Position numbers and translations under genes: made by a program. Source: Alphaproteobacteria bacterium (GTDB taxonomy: Bacteria; Myxococcota_A; UBA796; CAJQPC01). From it: a DNA stretch of 64,000 bases. The notes under the pieces are model-generated. The model was not told the origin of the DNA, ran no database searches, and was given only the letters and a program-made list of their open reading frames with translations. The stretch spans positions 124,001-188,000 of the forward strand of contig JACKEV010000019.1 of NCBI GenBank assembly GCA_020632795.1, written 5' to 3'. The first letter of the stretch is position 1, and every line of letters begins with the position of its first letter. Of the stretch, positions 7,611 through 19,400 are shown piece after piece.

Positions 7611-8878
7611 CGGCGCCTCCGGGCCAGCAGGAGCAGGGCGAGCCAGGCGAAGGGCGCCGTCGGGGCCGCGGCGCAGCGCCCGCCGGGGTCCTCGGGCTCG
7701 GGCTCGGGGCCCACGCGGACGTCCGCGGTGACCGTGTCACTTCCGGTGGGGCCGGAGATGGAGAGGGTGACCGTGTAGACCCCCGGCCCGGGGACCTCGG
7801 TGGAGAGGTTCCAGTCCTCGCCCTCGGTGATGCGGTCTCCGGCGGCGTCCGCCACGGTCCAGAGCAGCGCGTTGATGCAGGCCGCGGGCGCGTCGGTGCG
7901 GTTGACGACGCGCAGGGCGTCCCCGGCCAGGGGCTCGGCGTCGAAGTCGGCGGCCAGCTCGGGGCAGGCGCTCAGGGGCCCGGCCTCGGCGCACAGCTCG
8001 AAGCCGCCGCAGGTCGGGTAGGTGAGGCAGGCGTAGGGGGCGTACACCCCCGCTTCGGTGTAGGTGTGCTCGACCGAGCCGCCGTCCACGGTGGCGCCGT
8101 CGCCCATGTCCCAGGACCCGCCCGAGGCCCCCGCCGCGTCGCAGGTCACCGCGAAGGGCAGCGCTCCCGCCTTCTCGCCGGCCAGCCCCGCGCAGGTCGG
8201 CAGCTCGACGGTCGCGAAGTCGGCCTCCGGTCCGTAGAGCACGAACAGCCCCTCCTCGTCGTCCACGGAGAGGGTGCTGCGGGAGCTGTCGCACTGGCCC
8301 ACCGTCCAGTTCATCGTGGCGGCCTCGGCGAGCGGGTCGCAGTCCTCGCCGCGCTCGCAGGCGTGGCCCAGGCCCAGGGCGTGGCCCAGCTCGTGGGTGG
8401 CGGTGGCCCGGAAGCTGGGGCGCTCGTCCTGGCAGGTCCCTGCGGCGATCTCCTCGTCGGTGGCCATGTCCAGGTTGTCGTTGAAGACGAGGTCCGCCTC
8501 CAGCGCGACGTAGACGTCCGCACCGCCGAGGGTGCGGAACACCGAGACGTTGCTGTAGGTGGTCGTCGTGACCGCGATGACGCCGGTGCCCAGGCCATCG
8601 TTGGGGTCGTTGAAGCTGACGCTGTTGACGCCGTCGCGCACCACGCCCAGGGTGCCGTCCCCCTCGGCGAGGACCAGCCCGGCGGAGACGCAGGGCGCCG
8701 CGTTCCAGGCGGCCACCGCGTCCGCCAGGGCCTGGGGCACGTAGCCCTCGGGCAGGGACTCCTCGTGGTCGGGGTGGATGTGGATGGGGATGGGGTGGTC
8801 GGCCTCGGGCCAGCCCCAGCCTTCGTGGACCCAGGCGGCGGCCGGGGGGGCGGCGAGGAGGGTGAGGAAGGAGAGCAC
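7607..8878 (-). CDS. Secreted matrixin-like metalloprotease, PKD-like domains, MYXO-CTERM
   Basis: 423 aa. The start is a GTG at 8878 with a strong GGAGG site; a longer frame upstream has no ribosome-binding site. Residues 1-15 form a signal peptide ending AAPPAAAW. The catalytic zinc motif HELGHALGLGH lies near residue 165, typical of matrixins/metzincins, so the protein should cleave proteins outside the cytoplasm. Two β-sandwich segments follow; the first carries WDMGDGATVDGG and is PKD-like. The C-terminus is a MYXO-CTERM-type signal: GGRCAAAP, a Leu/Ala helix, then RRRR, indicating sorting to the cell surface. It overlaps the downstream lipoprotein gene by 4 nt. Confidence 0.8.
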   Translation of the reverse strand: MLSFLTLLAAPPAAAWVHEGWGWPEADHPIPIHIHPDHEESLPEGYVPQALADAVAAWNAAPCVSAGLVLAEGDGTLGVVRDGVNSVSFNDPNDGLGTGVIAVTTTTYSNVSVFRTLGGADVYVALEADLVFNDNLDMATDEEIAAGTCQDERPSFRATATHELGHALGLGHACERGEDCDPLAEAATMNWTVGQCDSSRSTLSVDDEEGLFVLYGPEADFATVELPTCAGLAGEKAGALPFAVTCDAAGASGGSWDMGDGATVDGGSVEHTYTEAGVYAPYACLTYPTCGGFELCAEAGPLSACPELAADFDAEPLAGDALRVVNRTDAPAACINALLWTVADAAGDRITEGEDWNLSTEVPGPGVYTVTLSISGPTGSDTVTADVRVGPEPEPEDPGGRCAAAPTAPFAWLALLLLARRRR

Positions 8879-8937
8879 GGGACCTCCAGAGGGAGGACGG
8901 TAGCATGGGCAGGCACCGTTGACTCTCCCGGACTTCT

Positions 8938-9004
8938 GCGCTGGAACCACGCTCGACGACACCGCTGACGGCCCCTGAGACCTCAGCGCTGGAACCACGC
9001 TCGA
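8938..9004. repeat. 19-bp direct repeat pair
   Basis: GCGCTGGAACCACGCTCGA occurs at 8938-8956 and again at 8986-9004, 48 bp apart, just outside and running into the left arm of the long inverted repeat. The sequence between contains GAGACCTCAG, also present at the edge of the related copy inside the megasynthase gene near 17485. It may mark the end of the repeat element or a past insertion. Confidence 0.7.
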
Positions 9005-9207
9005 TTCGAGTCCGCACATCGTCACCCGTCACGCCGCCCCTACGCCCTCCCGGCTCCGTGGGCCTGTACCGTCGGACCGTTCGTCGGGCCGCATCCAGCG
9101 TCCCTCCTCTCTCGGCTTCGCATCGGGCTCCGTCTGTCCAGGACTCCCGCCCTCGCTCAGACGTCCGACTCCACAGGCCCACTCCGCCTACGGGCTTCGG
9201 GGCTGAG
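8999..9207 (+). repeat. Left arm of ~209-bp inverted repeat
   Basis: This stretch is the reverse complement of 10099-10308 with roughly 90% identity judged by eye. It starts CTCGATTCGAG and ends CGGGCTTCGGGGCTGAG. No gene was recognised in it, though short frames from the enclosed segment run into it. A shorter, diverged relative in the same orientation lies at 17485-17557. Confidence 0.8.
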
Positions 9208-9435
9208 AGCTGACTTGGAACGCCGCTCCTCCGACCATGAAAACTGTTCGAGAGAACATGATATGAACAACCCCAAGCTTGCCTTCAACACATCAAGGTC
9301 GATAGAACGAAGTACAGGTCCATCCACTCGAACCAAGAAGTCGCACATGCCGAAACACCAGTTCATCAAGTCGTCCCAAGTGGACTCCACAGTATTGTTG
9401 CTCACCAGGGAAATCGAGGCTCGACGCCAAGCCAT
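9157..9435 (-). CDS. Small hypothetical protein running into repeat arm
   Basis: 92 aa from an ATG at 9435 preceded by GAGAAG. The composition is protein-like (DDLMNWCFGMCDFLVRVDG), and it is more plausible than the opposite frame. The last ~16 residues are encoded by the left repeat arm, so the natural end may have been replaced. Local DNA is lower in GC than the window average. No family recognised; it may be a remnant. Confidence 0.3.
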   Translation of the reverse strand: MAWRRASISLVSNNTVESTWDDLMNWCFGMCDFLVRVDGPVLRSIDLDVLKASLGLFISCSLEQFSWSEERRSKSALSPEARRRSGPVESDV

Positions 9436-9499
9436 CAGTTCACTTCTCGATACCGGTCGAAAGTTCGAGAAGTGGTGACAGTACTCGCTCGCTCTGGAG

Positions 9500-9967
9500 T
9501 TGCAGCAAGCGCCCTGGAATCGCCGGCTCGGCCCAGGCGTTCGGGATCGTGACATCCCACACGGCCCACTGGACGACGGCTGGACTTCAGCGCTGCGAGG
9601 AACAGTGCTTGAACAGGTTCATCCCGAGGATCTGCCTCGTCCTGGAAGGCGCATCGACATGCTTGTCAGACGAGGCGGTCCGAAGTCCTGGGTCCACGCG
9701 ATCGAACTCAAGATCAGTCCATCCACTGTTACCGATGTTTCCAAAGACATCGAGGGGCTTCGGGACTGGTCCGGCCTTCCGGCGGTTTCGTCGGCATGGC
9801 TGATCTGTCTCTGCACGAGTACGAACGCTGTGGAATTGACCCGTCGAGTTCTTCCTGGCGCAGTTCTACCACACATCCGGAGACATCCCATCGCTATTCG
9901 TGGCTGCAAGGGAGCTGCTCTTCTTGGGCTCCGGGTACAAGAGAACTCCTGGGTCGACGGAGAATGA
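9500..9967 (+). CDS. PD-(D/E)xK nuclease-like hypothetical protein inside inverted repeats
   Basis: 155 aa from a TTG at 9500; an in-frame stop at 9476 limits the N-terminus. The middle carries RRIDMLVRR, 12-15 residues, then HAIELKIS: an Asp followed by an E-L-K motif on the next strand, the pattern of PD-(D/E)xK nucleases (Asp about residue 52, Glu/Lys about 69-71). A hydrophobic strand (AWLICLCTS) follows. The ribosome-binding site is poor. The DNA is less GC rich than its neighbours, suggesting transfer. It could be an effector or restriction-like nuclease, or the remains of one; function is inferred from the motif only. Confidence 0.45.
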   Translation: MQQAPWNRRLGPGVRDRDIPHGPLDDGWTSALRGTVLEQVHPEDLPRPGRRIDMLVRRGGPKSWVHAIELKISPSTVTDVSKDIEGLRDWSGLPAVSSAWLICLCTSTNAVELTRRVLPGAVLPHIRRHPIAIRGCKGAALLGLRVQENSWVDGE

Positions 9968-10098
9968 GGACACTCTCGGCGGTACGCTCCCAACCCTGCA
10001 GCGTGAGTCAGCCGCTTCCAACAACTACCAGCCTCGAAGGCCGACAGCGAGCAACTCCTTCACAAGAACCGTCCAAGGCCATACGCCCCGAGCCCACG

Positions 10099-10308
10099 CT
10101 CAGCCCCGAAGCCCGTAGGCGGAGTGGGCCTGTGAAGTCGGACGTCTGAGCGAGGGCGGGAGGCTTGGATTGCCGGAGCCCGATGCGAAGCCGAGAGAGG
10201 AGGGCCGCTGGATGCGGCCCGACGAACGGTCCGACGAAGCAGGCCCACGGAGCCGGGAGGGCGTAGGGGCGGTGTGACGGGTGACGATGTGCGTGCTCGA
10301 ATCGAGCG
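10099..10308 (-). repeat. Right arm of ~209-bp inverted repeat
   Basis: Reverse complement of 8999-9207, with scattered differences (for example GCAATCCAAGC against GTCTGTCCAGGAC on the opposing strand). It ends about 100 bp before the start of the megasynthase gene, so it forms most of that gene's upstream region. Whether it carries a promoter cannot be told from the sequence. Confidence 0.8.
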
Positions 10309-10404
10309 CGGGAGGTGTCGCAGCGGCCTCATGCGACCCCCAGCCTCCAGATCCAACCTCGACCAACTCCTCCCCTGACGCCCCCGCCGCGTTACGGGGC
10401 CACG

Positions 10405-13400
10405 ATGCCGACCAGCCTCGTCGACCTCCTGGAGCTGCGCGCCGAAGAGGCCCCGGACGCGACGCTCTATCGCTTCCTGGAGACCGGCGACGTCGACGGG
10501 CCGGTGACCGCGTGGACCCGCGCCGACCTGCACCGGCGCGCGGTCGCGGTGGCCCGGGCCCTCGACGCCCGGCCCGGCGACCGCGCGCTGCTGCTCTTCC
10601 CCGCCGGGCTCGACTTCATCGGGGCCTTCTTCGGCTGCCTCGCCGCCGGGGTGCTGCCCGTGCCCGTCGCGCCCCCCGACCCCGCCCGGCTGGGCGTGGG
10701 GCTGGGCCGGCTCACCGCCATCGCCCAGGACGCCGCGCCCGCCGCCGTGCTGACCACCCAGGCCATCGCGCTGATGCGCGGGGCCACCCCCACCCTGCGC
10801 GAGCTGCCCTGGATCGCCGTCAACACCCTGCCCGAGCACGGCGACACCCTGCCCCACCGGCCCACCGCCGACCAGCTCGCCTTCCTGCAGTACACCTCCG
10901 GCTCGACCGGGGACCCGCGCGGCGTCCAGGTGTCCCACGGCAACCTGATGCACAACCTGTCGGCGCTTCAGGGCACCAGCGGGCTGCTGGCCGACGACCA
11001 CCTGGTCTCCTGGCTGCCGATGTTCCATGACCTCGGTCTCATCGGCATGGTCCTCTACCCGCTCTACGCGGGCAGCGGCTGCACCTTCCTCTCGCCCCAC
11101 GACTTCCTGCGGCGGCCGGCGCGCTGGGTCGAGGCGGTCCACGACACCGGGGCCTCGGTCTCCACCGCCCCGGACTTCGGCTTCGCCCTGGTCACCCACC
11201 GCACCACCCCCGAGCAGCGCGCGGCCCTGGACCTGTCCCGCTGGCGCATGGCCGGCAGCGGCGCCGAGCCCGTCCACGCCGACACCATCGACCGCTTCTG
11301 CGCCGCTTTCGCCCCCGCCGGCTTCCGCCGGGGCGCGTTCTGCCCCATCTACGGCCTCGCCGAGCACACCCTGGGCCTCGCCGGACGGGCCCCCACCGCG
11401 GAGGGCGGCCCCACCGTCCTGCGCCTGGATCCCGCCGCCCTCGACGCCCACCGCGTCGAGCCTTCAGCAGAGGGGCGCTCCATCGTGGGCTGCGGCCGGG
11501 CCGCGCGGGAGGACATCGAGCTGCTCGCCGTCGACCCCGAGACCCGCCAGCCCACCCCCCCCGACCGGGTCGGCGAGCTGTGGGTGCGCAGCCCCAGCGT
11601 GGCGAAGGGCTATCGGGGCCAGCCCGAGCGCAGCGCCGAGGTCTTCGAGGCCACCCTCGCCGACGGGGAGGGCCCCTGGCTGCGCACCGGCGACCTGGGC
11701 TTCCTCCGGGGCGGTGAGGTCTTCATCACCGGGCGGCTCAAGGACCTCATCATCGTCGCCGGCCGGAACCTCTACCCCCAGGACATCGAGCGCACCGTAG
11801 CCGCCGCCCACCCGGCGCTGCGGGCCGGCGGGGCCGCCGCCTTCGGGGTGGACGACGGCCAGGCCGAGACCCTCGCGGTGGTCGCCGAGCTGCGGGAGCG
11901 GGTCCACCCCGACAGCGTGGGGGACGAGGTCGCCGAGGCCATCGTGGAGGCCGTGGTGCGGGAGCACGGGGTCGCGCCCTCCCGGGTCGCCCTGCTGCGG
12001 GCCCGCCGGCTGCCCAAGACCTCCAGCGGCAAGGTGCGCCGCCAGCCCACCCGCCGCGCCCTGCTCGACGGCACCTTGCGCCCGGTCCGGACACACGAGC
12101 CCTCCCCGCCGGTGGAGACCCCTGCCGTCGACCCCTTCGAAGAGGTGCTCGCCAGCGCCCTGGGCCGCCCCCTGCGCCCGGGGGACCTGGACCGCAGCTT
12201 CGCCGCCCTGGGCCTGGACTCCGCCGGGCAGGTCGGCCTCGCTGGCGCTTTGGAGCTGGCCCTGGGCCGCCCCGTGCCCACCGTCGCCCTGTTCGAGCAC
12301 CCCAGCCCCCGCCGCCTCGCCGGATGGCTCGCCGCTGAAGCCGACGCCGTCGGTCTCTCGGACGACCTGCCCGCCGACGAGCCCGTCGCCATCGTGGGCA
12401 TGGCCTGCCGCTTCCCCGGCGGGGCCGACGACCCGGAGTCCCTGTGGACGCTGCTGCTGGGTGAGGTCGACCCCATCGGCCCGGTGCCCGCCGCCCGCTG
12501 GGACAACGACGCCCTGCTCGGCCCGCCCCGCACCCCGGGCCGCACCTGCTCCCCGGCCGGGGGCTTCATCGAGGGCATCGAGGACCTCGACGCCGACTTC
12601 TTCGGCCTGACCGGGCGCGCCGCCGACCGCCTGGACCCCCAGCAGCGCCTCGCCCTGGAGCTGGGCTGGGAGGCCCTGGAGCACGCCGGCCTCGACCCCT
12701 CCCGCCTGCGGGACGCCCCGGTCGGCGTCACCGTGGGGGCCAGCGGCAGCGAGTTCGCCGCGCAGAGCGTGTTCGGCCCCGAGGGCCCCGACGCCTGGGC
12801 CGGCACCGGCGCCCACCCCGCCATGATCGCCGGCCGACTGGCCCACGTCCTGGGCACCCGGGGCCCGGCCATGACCGTGGACACCGCCTGCTCCAGCGGC
12901 CTCGTCGCCGTGCTGGCCGCCTGCCGGGACCTGCGGGACCGGGCCTGCCGGGTGGCCCTGGCCGGCGCGGTCAACGTGCTGCTGCGGCCGGAGCCCTCGG
13001 TCTTCCTCTCCCAGCTCGGGGTGCTCTCCCCCTCCGGGCGCTGCCGCAGCTTCGCCGCCGACGCCGACGGCTACGTGCGCGCCGAGGGCGGGGCGATGGT
13101 GGTCCTCAAGCGCCTGGCCGACGCGAAGGCCGACGGCGACGACGTCATCGCGGTCATCCGGGGCGGGGCGGTCAACCACGACGGCGCCAGCAACGGCCTG
13201 ACCGCCCCCAGCGGCGAGGCCCAGGAGGCCGTGCTGCGCGCCGCGCTGGCCCGCGCCCGGGTCCGCCCCGGCGAGCTGGGCTTCGTCGAGGCCCACGGCA
13301 CCGGCACCGTGCTGGGGGACGCCGTGGAGCTGCGCGCTCTGGGCCGGGTGTTCGGGGCCCACGCCCCGGCGGTGGGCTCGGTCAAGACCCGCCTGGGTCA

Positions 13401-16400
13401 CCTGGAGGCCGCCGCCGGGCTCGCCGGGCTCCTGCGGGCGGCGCTGGCGGTGCAGCGCGGGGTCCTGCCCCCGGACCTGCACCGCGACGCCCCCGCCGAG
13501 GCCCTGACCGCCTCCGGCCTGCGCGCGGTCGCGGCCCCCGAGCCCTGGGGCGGCCGCCGGGTGGCCGGGGTGTCCTCCTTCGGGCTCAGCGGGACCAACG
13601 CCCACCTCATCCTGACCGCGCCCGCGCCGCACGCGCCCCGCCCCCGGCCCGCGCACGTCGTCGCCCTGTCCGCCGCCGACCCCGACGCCCTGGAGGCCCG
13701 CCGCGCCCAGGCCCTCGACGCCCTGCAGCGCCACGACCGGGACGCCGTCTTCCGGGGAGCCACCCAGGGCCGCGCCGGCCTGCCCTGGCGCCTCGCCGCC
13801 ACCGGCGACCTGGCCCGCGCCGCGCCGGTCCACGCCCCCACGCCCGCCCCCCTCGCCTTCATCTTCCCCGGGCAGGGCGCACAGATCGTGGGCATGGGCC
13901 AGGCGCTCTACGAGGCCGAGCCCGCCTTCCGGGAGGCCCTCGACCGCTGCGCCGCGCTCATGGACCCCCACCTGCCCGCGCCGCTGCGGCCCGCGATGTT
14001 CGGCGACGCCGAGGCGCTGGGCCGCACGGTGATGACCCAGCCCGCCCTGTTCGCCCTGGGCTGGTCCCTGGCGTGGCTGCTGGAGGGCTGGGGGGTCCGC
14101 CCGGCCGCCGTCGTCGGCCTCAGCCTCGGGGAGCTGACCGCCGCCTGCGTGGCCGGCGCCCTGTCTCTGGAGGAGGCCTGCCGCGTCGTCACCACCCGCG
14201 CCCTGGCCGTCGAGGCCCTGCCCGAGGGCGGCGCCAGCGCCGGGGTGGCCCTCTCCGAGGCCGAGGCCCGGGCCCTGGTCCGCGAGCTGCCCGCGCTGTC
14301 CCTGGCCGCCGTGAACGGGCCGCGCCGCTGCGTGCTCTCGGGCCCCGAGGACGCCGTCGCGGAGGCCCTGCGCCGCCTCGCCGCGCGGGGCAGGGCCGCC
14401 GCCCGGCTGGAGACCCGGCACGCCTTCCACAGCCCGCTCATCGAGCCCGCCTTGCAGCCCTTCCTCGATGAACTCGGCCCCATCGAGGCTTCAGCGCCCC
14501 GGGTTCCCCTGATCTCGACCCTGTCGGGCCAGCGGGAGGCCGCCGCGCTGGCCGAGCCCGCGCACTGGGCCCGCCAGCTCCGGGAGCCGGTGCGCTTCCA
14601 CGACGCGGTCCGCAGCCTGGTGGCGATGGGCGTCACCGCCGCGATCGAGCTGGGGCCGCGCCCGGTGCTCACCCCCCTGGTCGCCCGCGCCGGGGTGCCG
14701 GCCGCGCTGCGCCCGCCCACCGACCCCGACAGCCTCGCCGCCCTGGCCGCCCGGCTGCACACCCTCGGCCACACCCTGGACTGGCGCGCCGTGCAGGGCC
14801 CCGGGCCCCGGGCACCCTTGCCCCCCTACCCCTTCCAGCGCCGCCGCCACTGGTTCGGCGTGGCCCCGCCCCCCTCCACCGAGGGCTGGGTCCACCTCGC
14901 CGAGCGGGACCCGGCGGGCGGCCTGGTGTGGCGCCCCTGCCCGCGCGGCCCCTCGCCGCTGCACGCCCACGGCCGCTACCTCATCACCGGCGGCACCGGG
15001 GGCATCGGGCGGCGGCTGGCCCTGTGGCTGGCCGAGCGCTTCCAGGCCCGGCTGGAGCTGGTGGGGCGCACCCCGGCGGGCGAACGCCACCGCGCCCTGC
15101 TCGCCGAGGTCGAGGCCCGGGGCGGGCAGGCCCACCTCCACGCCGTCGACCTGCGCGACCCCGCCGCCGCGCGCGCCCTCGTGGAGGAGCTGGGTCCGGT
15201 CGACGGCCTCTTCCACCTCGCCGGGGGCCCGGACGCCATCGCCGCCAAGACCGAGGGCCTGCGCAACCTGGACGGCCTGGAGGCCGGCTTCCGCTGCCTG
15301 TTCTCCTCGATCTCCGCGCTGCTGCCGGCCCTGGCCCGGGGCATCGAGCCCTACGCCGAGGCCAACGCCTGGCTCGACCGGGCCGCCCGGGAGCGCGCCG
15401 CCGCCGGCCAGCGGGTGGTCAGCGTGCAGCTCGCCCCCTGGGCCGAGGTGGGCCAGGCCGCCGACGTGGCCGCCGCGTTCGCCGAGCGGGGCATCACCCC
15501 GATCCCGCCCGCGCTGGGGCTCGCGGCGGTGGAGCACGCCCTGTCCTCCGGCCAGCCCGTGGTGGTGGTGCTCGACCGCCGCCACCAGCTCCCGGCCCCC
15601 GCCGCGCTGCCCGCCGACCTGGAGGCGCGGGTGCGGACCCTCGTGGCCCGGGTCGCCCGCCTCGCGCCCGAGGACCTTGACCCCGACGCCACCTTCACGT
15701 CCCTGGGCGTCGACTCGGTCCAGGCCCTCGACGTGGTCCGCGACCTGGAGGCCCTCACCGGCCGCGGCCTGCCCACCACCCTGCTCTACGAGGCCGAGAC
15801 CCTCAACGCCCTGCTCGCAGCGCTGCGGGGGCGGCTCCAGCGGGAGGAGGCGCCGCTGGAGACCGAGGCGCCGCTGCCCGGCCTCCCCCTCCTCCCCGCC
15901 CAGCAGACCTTCGTCGTCCAGCGCCGCTTCTTCCCGGACATGCCCGGAAACGTCACGATCTCGGTCGCGCTCCAGGCCGACAGTCCCTTGGACCTCGACC
16001 GCCTCCAAACCGTCCTCGACGCGCTGACCGAGCGCCACCCCGCCCTGGGCTCGGTGCTGCGCCCCCACGGCGGGCGGTGGCGTCAGCACTTCGGCGCCGT
16101 CCGGCCCGTGGTGGAGCGCTGCGAGCCCCTGGACGAGGATGCCCTCATCAACCGCCCCTTCGACCTGGAGCGCGGCCCGCTGGTGCGCGTCCACACCGAC
16201 GGGCGGCGGCTCATCCTGAACGGGCACCACGCGGTGGTCGACGCCTGGTCCCAGCGCAACGTGCTCGTGGAGCTGCTGGAGGGCTACGAGGCCCTGCGCC
16301 AGGGCCAGCCCCTGCCCTGGCCGCCGCTGGAGGCCAACTGGACCGAGGCCGCCGAGGCCCTGCGCCGCAGCGAGACCGGGGACCTGAGCTGGTGGACCGA

Positions 16401-19400
16401 GCGCTTCGGGGGCGGGGTGCCGCCGCTGCACCTGGACTGGACCGCCTCCGTCCACGAGCCCGCCCACGGGGGCGTGGGCACCGCCCACCGCCGCCTCGAC
16501 CCCGACCGCACCGCCGCCCTGGAGGCCGCCGCCCAGGCGCGCGGGGTCACCCTGCCCGCCCTGGTGCTCGCCGCGTACATGCAGGCCCTGTTCGACGCCA
16601 GCGGCCAGCACGACGTCACCGTCCGCGTGGCCCACGGCCGCCGGGAGGTCCGGGTGCCCGACGTCACCCGCATCGTCGGCTCCTTCGCCGACAGCCTGCC
16701 GGTGCGCGCCGAGGTCGCCGTGGGCGAGCCGCTGCTGGACCTCGCCGCGCGGGTGCAGGCCGAGGGGGTCGCGGTCCGGGGCCACGCCCAGGCCAGCTCG
16801 ATGGCGCTGGCCTCGATGGCCGAGCGCAGCCCCGCCGGGCCGGTGGGCCTGACCCCGGCGGGCTTCTCCTTCCCCAAGCTGCCCGCCCCCGAGCACATCG
16901 GCGGGCTGGAGGTCTTCGACCCCCAGGGCGCGGCGGGCGCGGGCTTCACCCGGATCGCCCTGCTGGCCTGGGTGTTCCGCGGGTCGCTGCACACCTCGTG
17001 GAGCTGGGCCCGCAGCCACCTGGACGCGACCCGCGTCCAGTCCCTGGCGGAGCGGGTGGAGGCCGCCCTGGACGCGGTGCTCCACCCCCCGGCGCCGCTG
17101 CCGGAGACCCTGCACGGGCGGGTGCTGGCCACCTGCAGGGCCCACCCCGAGCGCATCGCGGTGTGGCCGGACCTCCGCTACGGAGACCTGGACCGGCGCT
17201 CGGCGGCCCTGGCGGCGCGGCTCTCGGGGCCCCGCATCGCCGTGCTGGCCAGCCCCTCCCCCGACGCGGTCATCGCCCTGCTGGCCGTGCTCCGCTCGGG
17301 CGCGGCGTATGTGCCGCTCGATCCGCGCTGGCCGGATCCGCGGATCGCGCAGGTGGCGGGGGCGGCGAAGGTCTCGGCGCTGATCTGTCCTGGGGTGTTG
17401 GTGGCGCGGGCCAGGCGTCTGGTGCCAGGAGTGGCGGTCCTGGCAACCACGGTTGGACTGGGGGAGTGGGAGCGAGAGGTACGAGAGACCTCAGTGTCAC
17501 CCGTCGCAACGCCCCTGCGTCCTTCCGGGCCCTTTCCGCCTACGGACTCCGGGGCTTCCAGCGACCTCGGAGCGTCTGCAGCCGCAACACAGGAACGTCG
17601 TTCGTCTCCCGAAGCAGGGGAGGCCAACGAACGCTCTTCAAACAACAAGCTCGCCTACATCATGTTCACCAGCGGCAGCACGGGCGCCCCCAAGGGCGTC
17701 ATGGTCGATCACGCCGCCGTGCTCTGCTGGCTGGAGTGGGTTCTCCGCGTGTTCGGGGTCACGCCTCAAGACCGCTTCGCCTACAGCTCGTCGCTCTCCT
17801 ACGGCGGCTCCCTGCGGCAGATCTGGGCCCCGCTGCTGGCCGGCGCGCAGGTCCACCCCCTGCCTCTCGAGGTCGTACGCGACCCCGAGGCCCTGCTCGA
17901 CGCCATCGAGGACCAGGGCCTGACGGTGTGGAACTCGGTGCCCTCGCTGTGGGGCCACCTCATCGACGCCGCCGCGCGGCGCCCGGGGCCCTCCTTCACG
18001 AAGGTCCGCTGGATGCTGGTGGGCGGCGAGGCCGTTCCCGCCGACCTCGTGCGCCGGTGGCGGCGCAGCTTCCCGGAGTCCCCCGCCCGGCTGGTGAACC
18101 TGTACGGCTCCACCGAGACCATCGTGAACGCGACCTTCTACGAGGTCACTGAGGACCCCGCCCCCGACCAGCGCCACACCCCCATCGGCTGGTCCAGGGC
18201 CGGGGTGGAGACCCTGCTGCTGGACCCGGTCGACGGGGTCGGCGAGTTGGTCGTGCGCGGCGCCATCGCCCGGGGCTACTTCGACGCCCCCGAGCAGACC
18301 GCCGCCGCCTTCGTCGACCACCCCACCCTGGGCCGGGTCTACCGCATGGGCGACCTCGCCCGCCAGCAGGAGGACGGCGCCTTCGTCTACCTGGGCCGGC
18401 GGGACACCCAGGTCCAGATCCACGGCAACCGGGTGGAGCTGAGCGAGGTGGAGCACGAGCTGTGCAACCACCCCGACGTCGCCCAGGCCGTGGTGGTCTA
18501 CGAGGGGGAGCGGCTGCGCGCGGCGGTGGAGTCCAGCGGTTCGGCCGAGGGCCTGCGGGGGTGGCTGGCCGAGCGCCTGCCTCCCTACATGGTGCCGACC
18601 CGGATCGTCGCGCTCGACGCCCTGCCCCGCAACCCGGCCGGAAAGGCAGACCGCCGGGCCGTCGCGGCACTGCTGGCGGGCACCCCGGCACCCCCATCTT
18701 CCGAAAGCCCCGCCCCGTCGACCTCACGGAAGACGCCCCCACGCGGCGGGGCCCGCGCTCTGCTGGCGGACGCCTGGCAGCGGGTGCTCGACCTGCCCAC
18801 ACCCCCCGGCGAGGCCGACCACTTCTTCGCCCTGGGCGGGGACTCCATCCGCGCCCTGGAGGTGCTCGACCGCCTGCGCCCCCACCTGCGCGCCGAGCTG
18901 CGGCCGATGGTGCTCTACCAGTACCGCACCCTGGGTGCGCTGGCCGACGCCCTCGACCGGCTGGAGGCCCGCGCCGCGCCAGCCCCGACCCCGTCGGCCT
19001 CTGACGACGGGCCCGCCCCGCTGGGCGCGGTGCAGCGGGGCTTCCTGGCCGCGCACCTGCGCTCCCCGGACCGGCCGCCCACCTGGTGCGCCCGGGTCCC
19101 CCTGGAGGGCGAGCCCGACCTCGACGCCCTGCGGGCCGCCCTGCGCTGGCTGGTCGCCCGACACCCCCAGCTCCGCACGGTCTTCGACCCCGGGCCGCCG
19201 CCCACCCAGCGCGCCCTGCCCGCGATGGACCTCCCGCTCCAGTACGACGACCTCTCGGCCCTGCCCCCCGACGCCCAGAGCCGCGCCCTCGACGCCCGCT
19301 GGGACGAGGAGACCTGCGCCCGCTTCGACGTCACCACCGGACCGCTGGCCCGGCTGCGCCTCATCCGGCTGGGCCGGGGGCGCCACAGCCTGCTGCTGAC

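Noticed and set aside
9215..9478. Plus-strand 87-codon frame between the inverted repeats
   Set aside because: Ser/Thr/Arg-biased product without structure pattern; the minus-strand frame over the same DNA is more protein-like.
11464..14430. 988-codon minus-strand frame opposite the megasynthase, and another at 14491-17145
   Set aside because: Antisense artefacts of high-GC codons; the opposite strand encodes FAAL, KS and AT motifs without a break.
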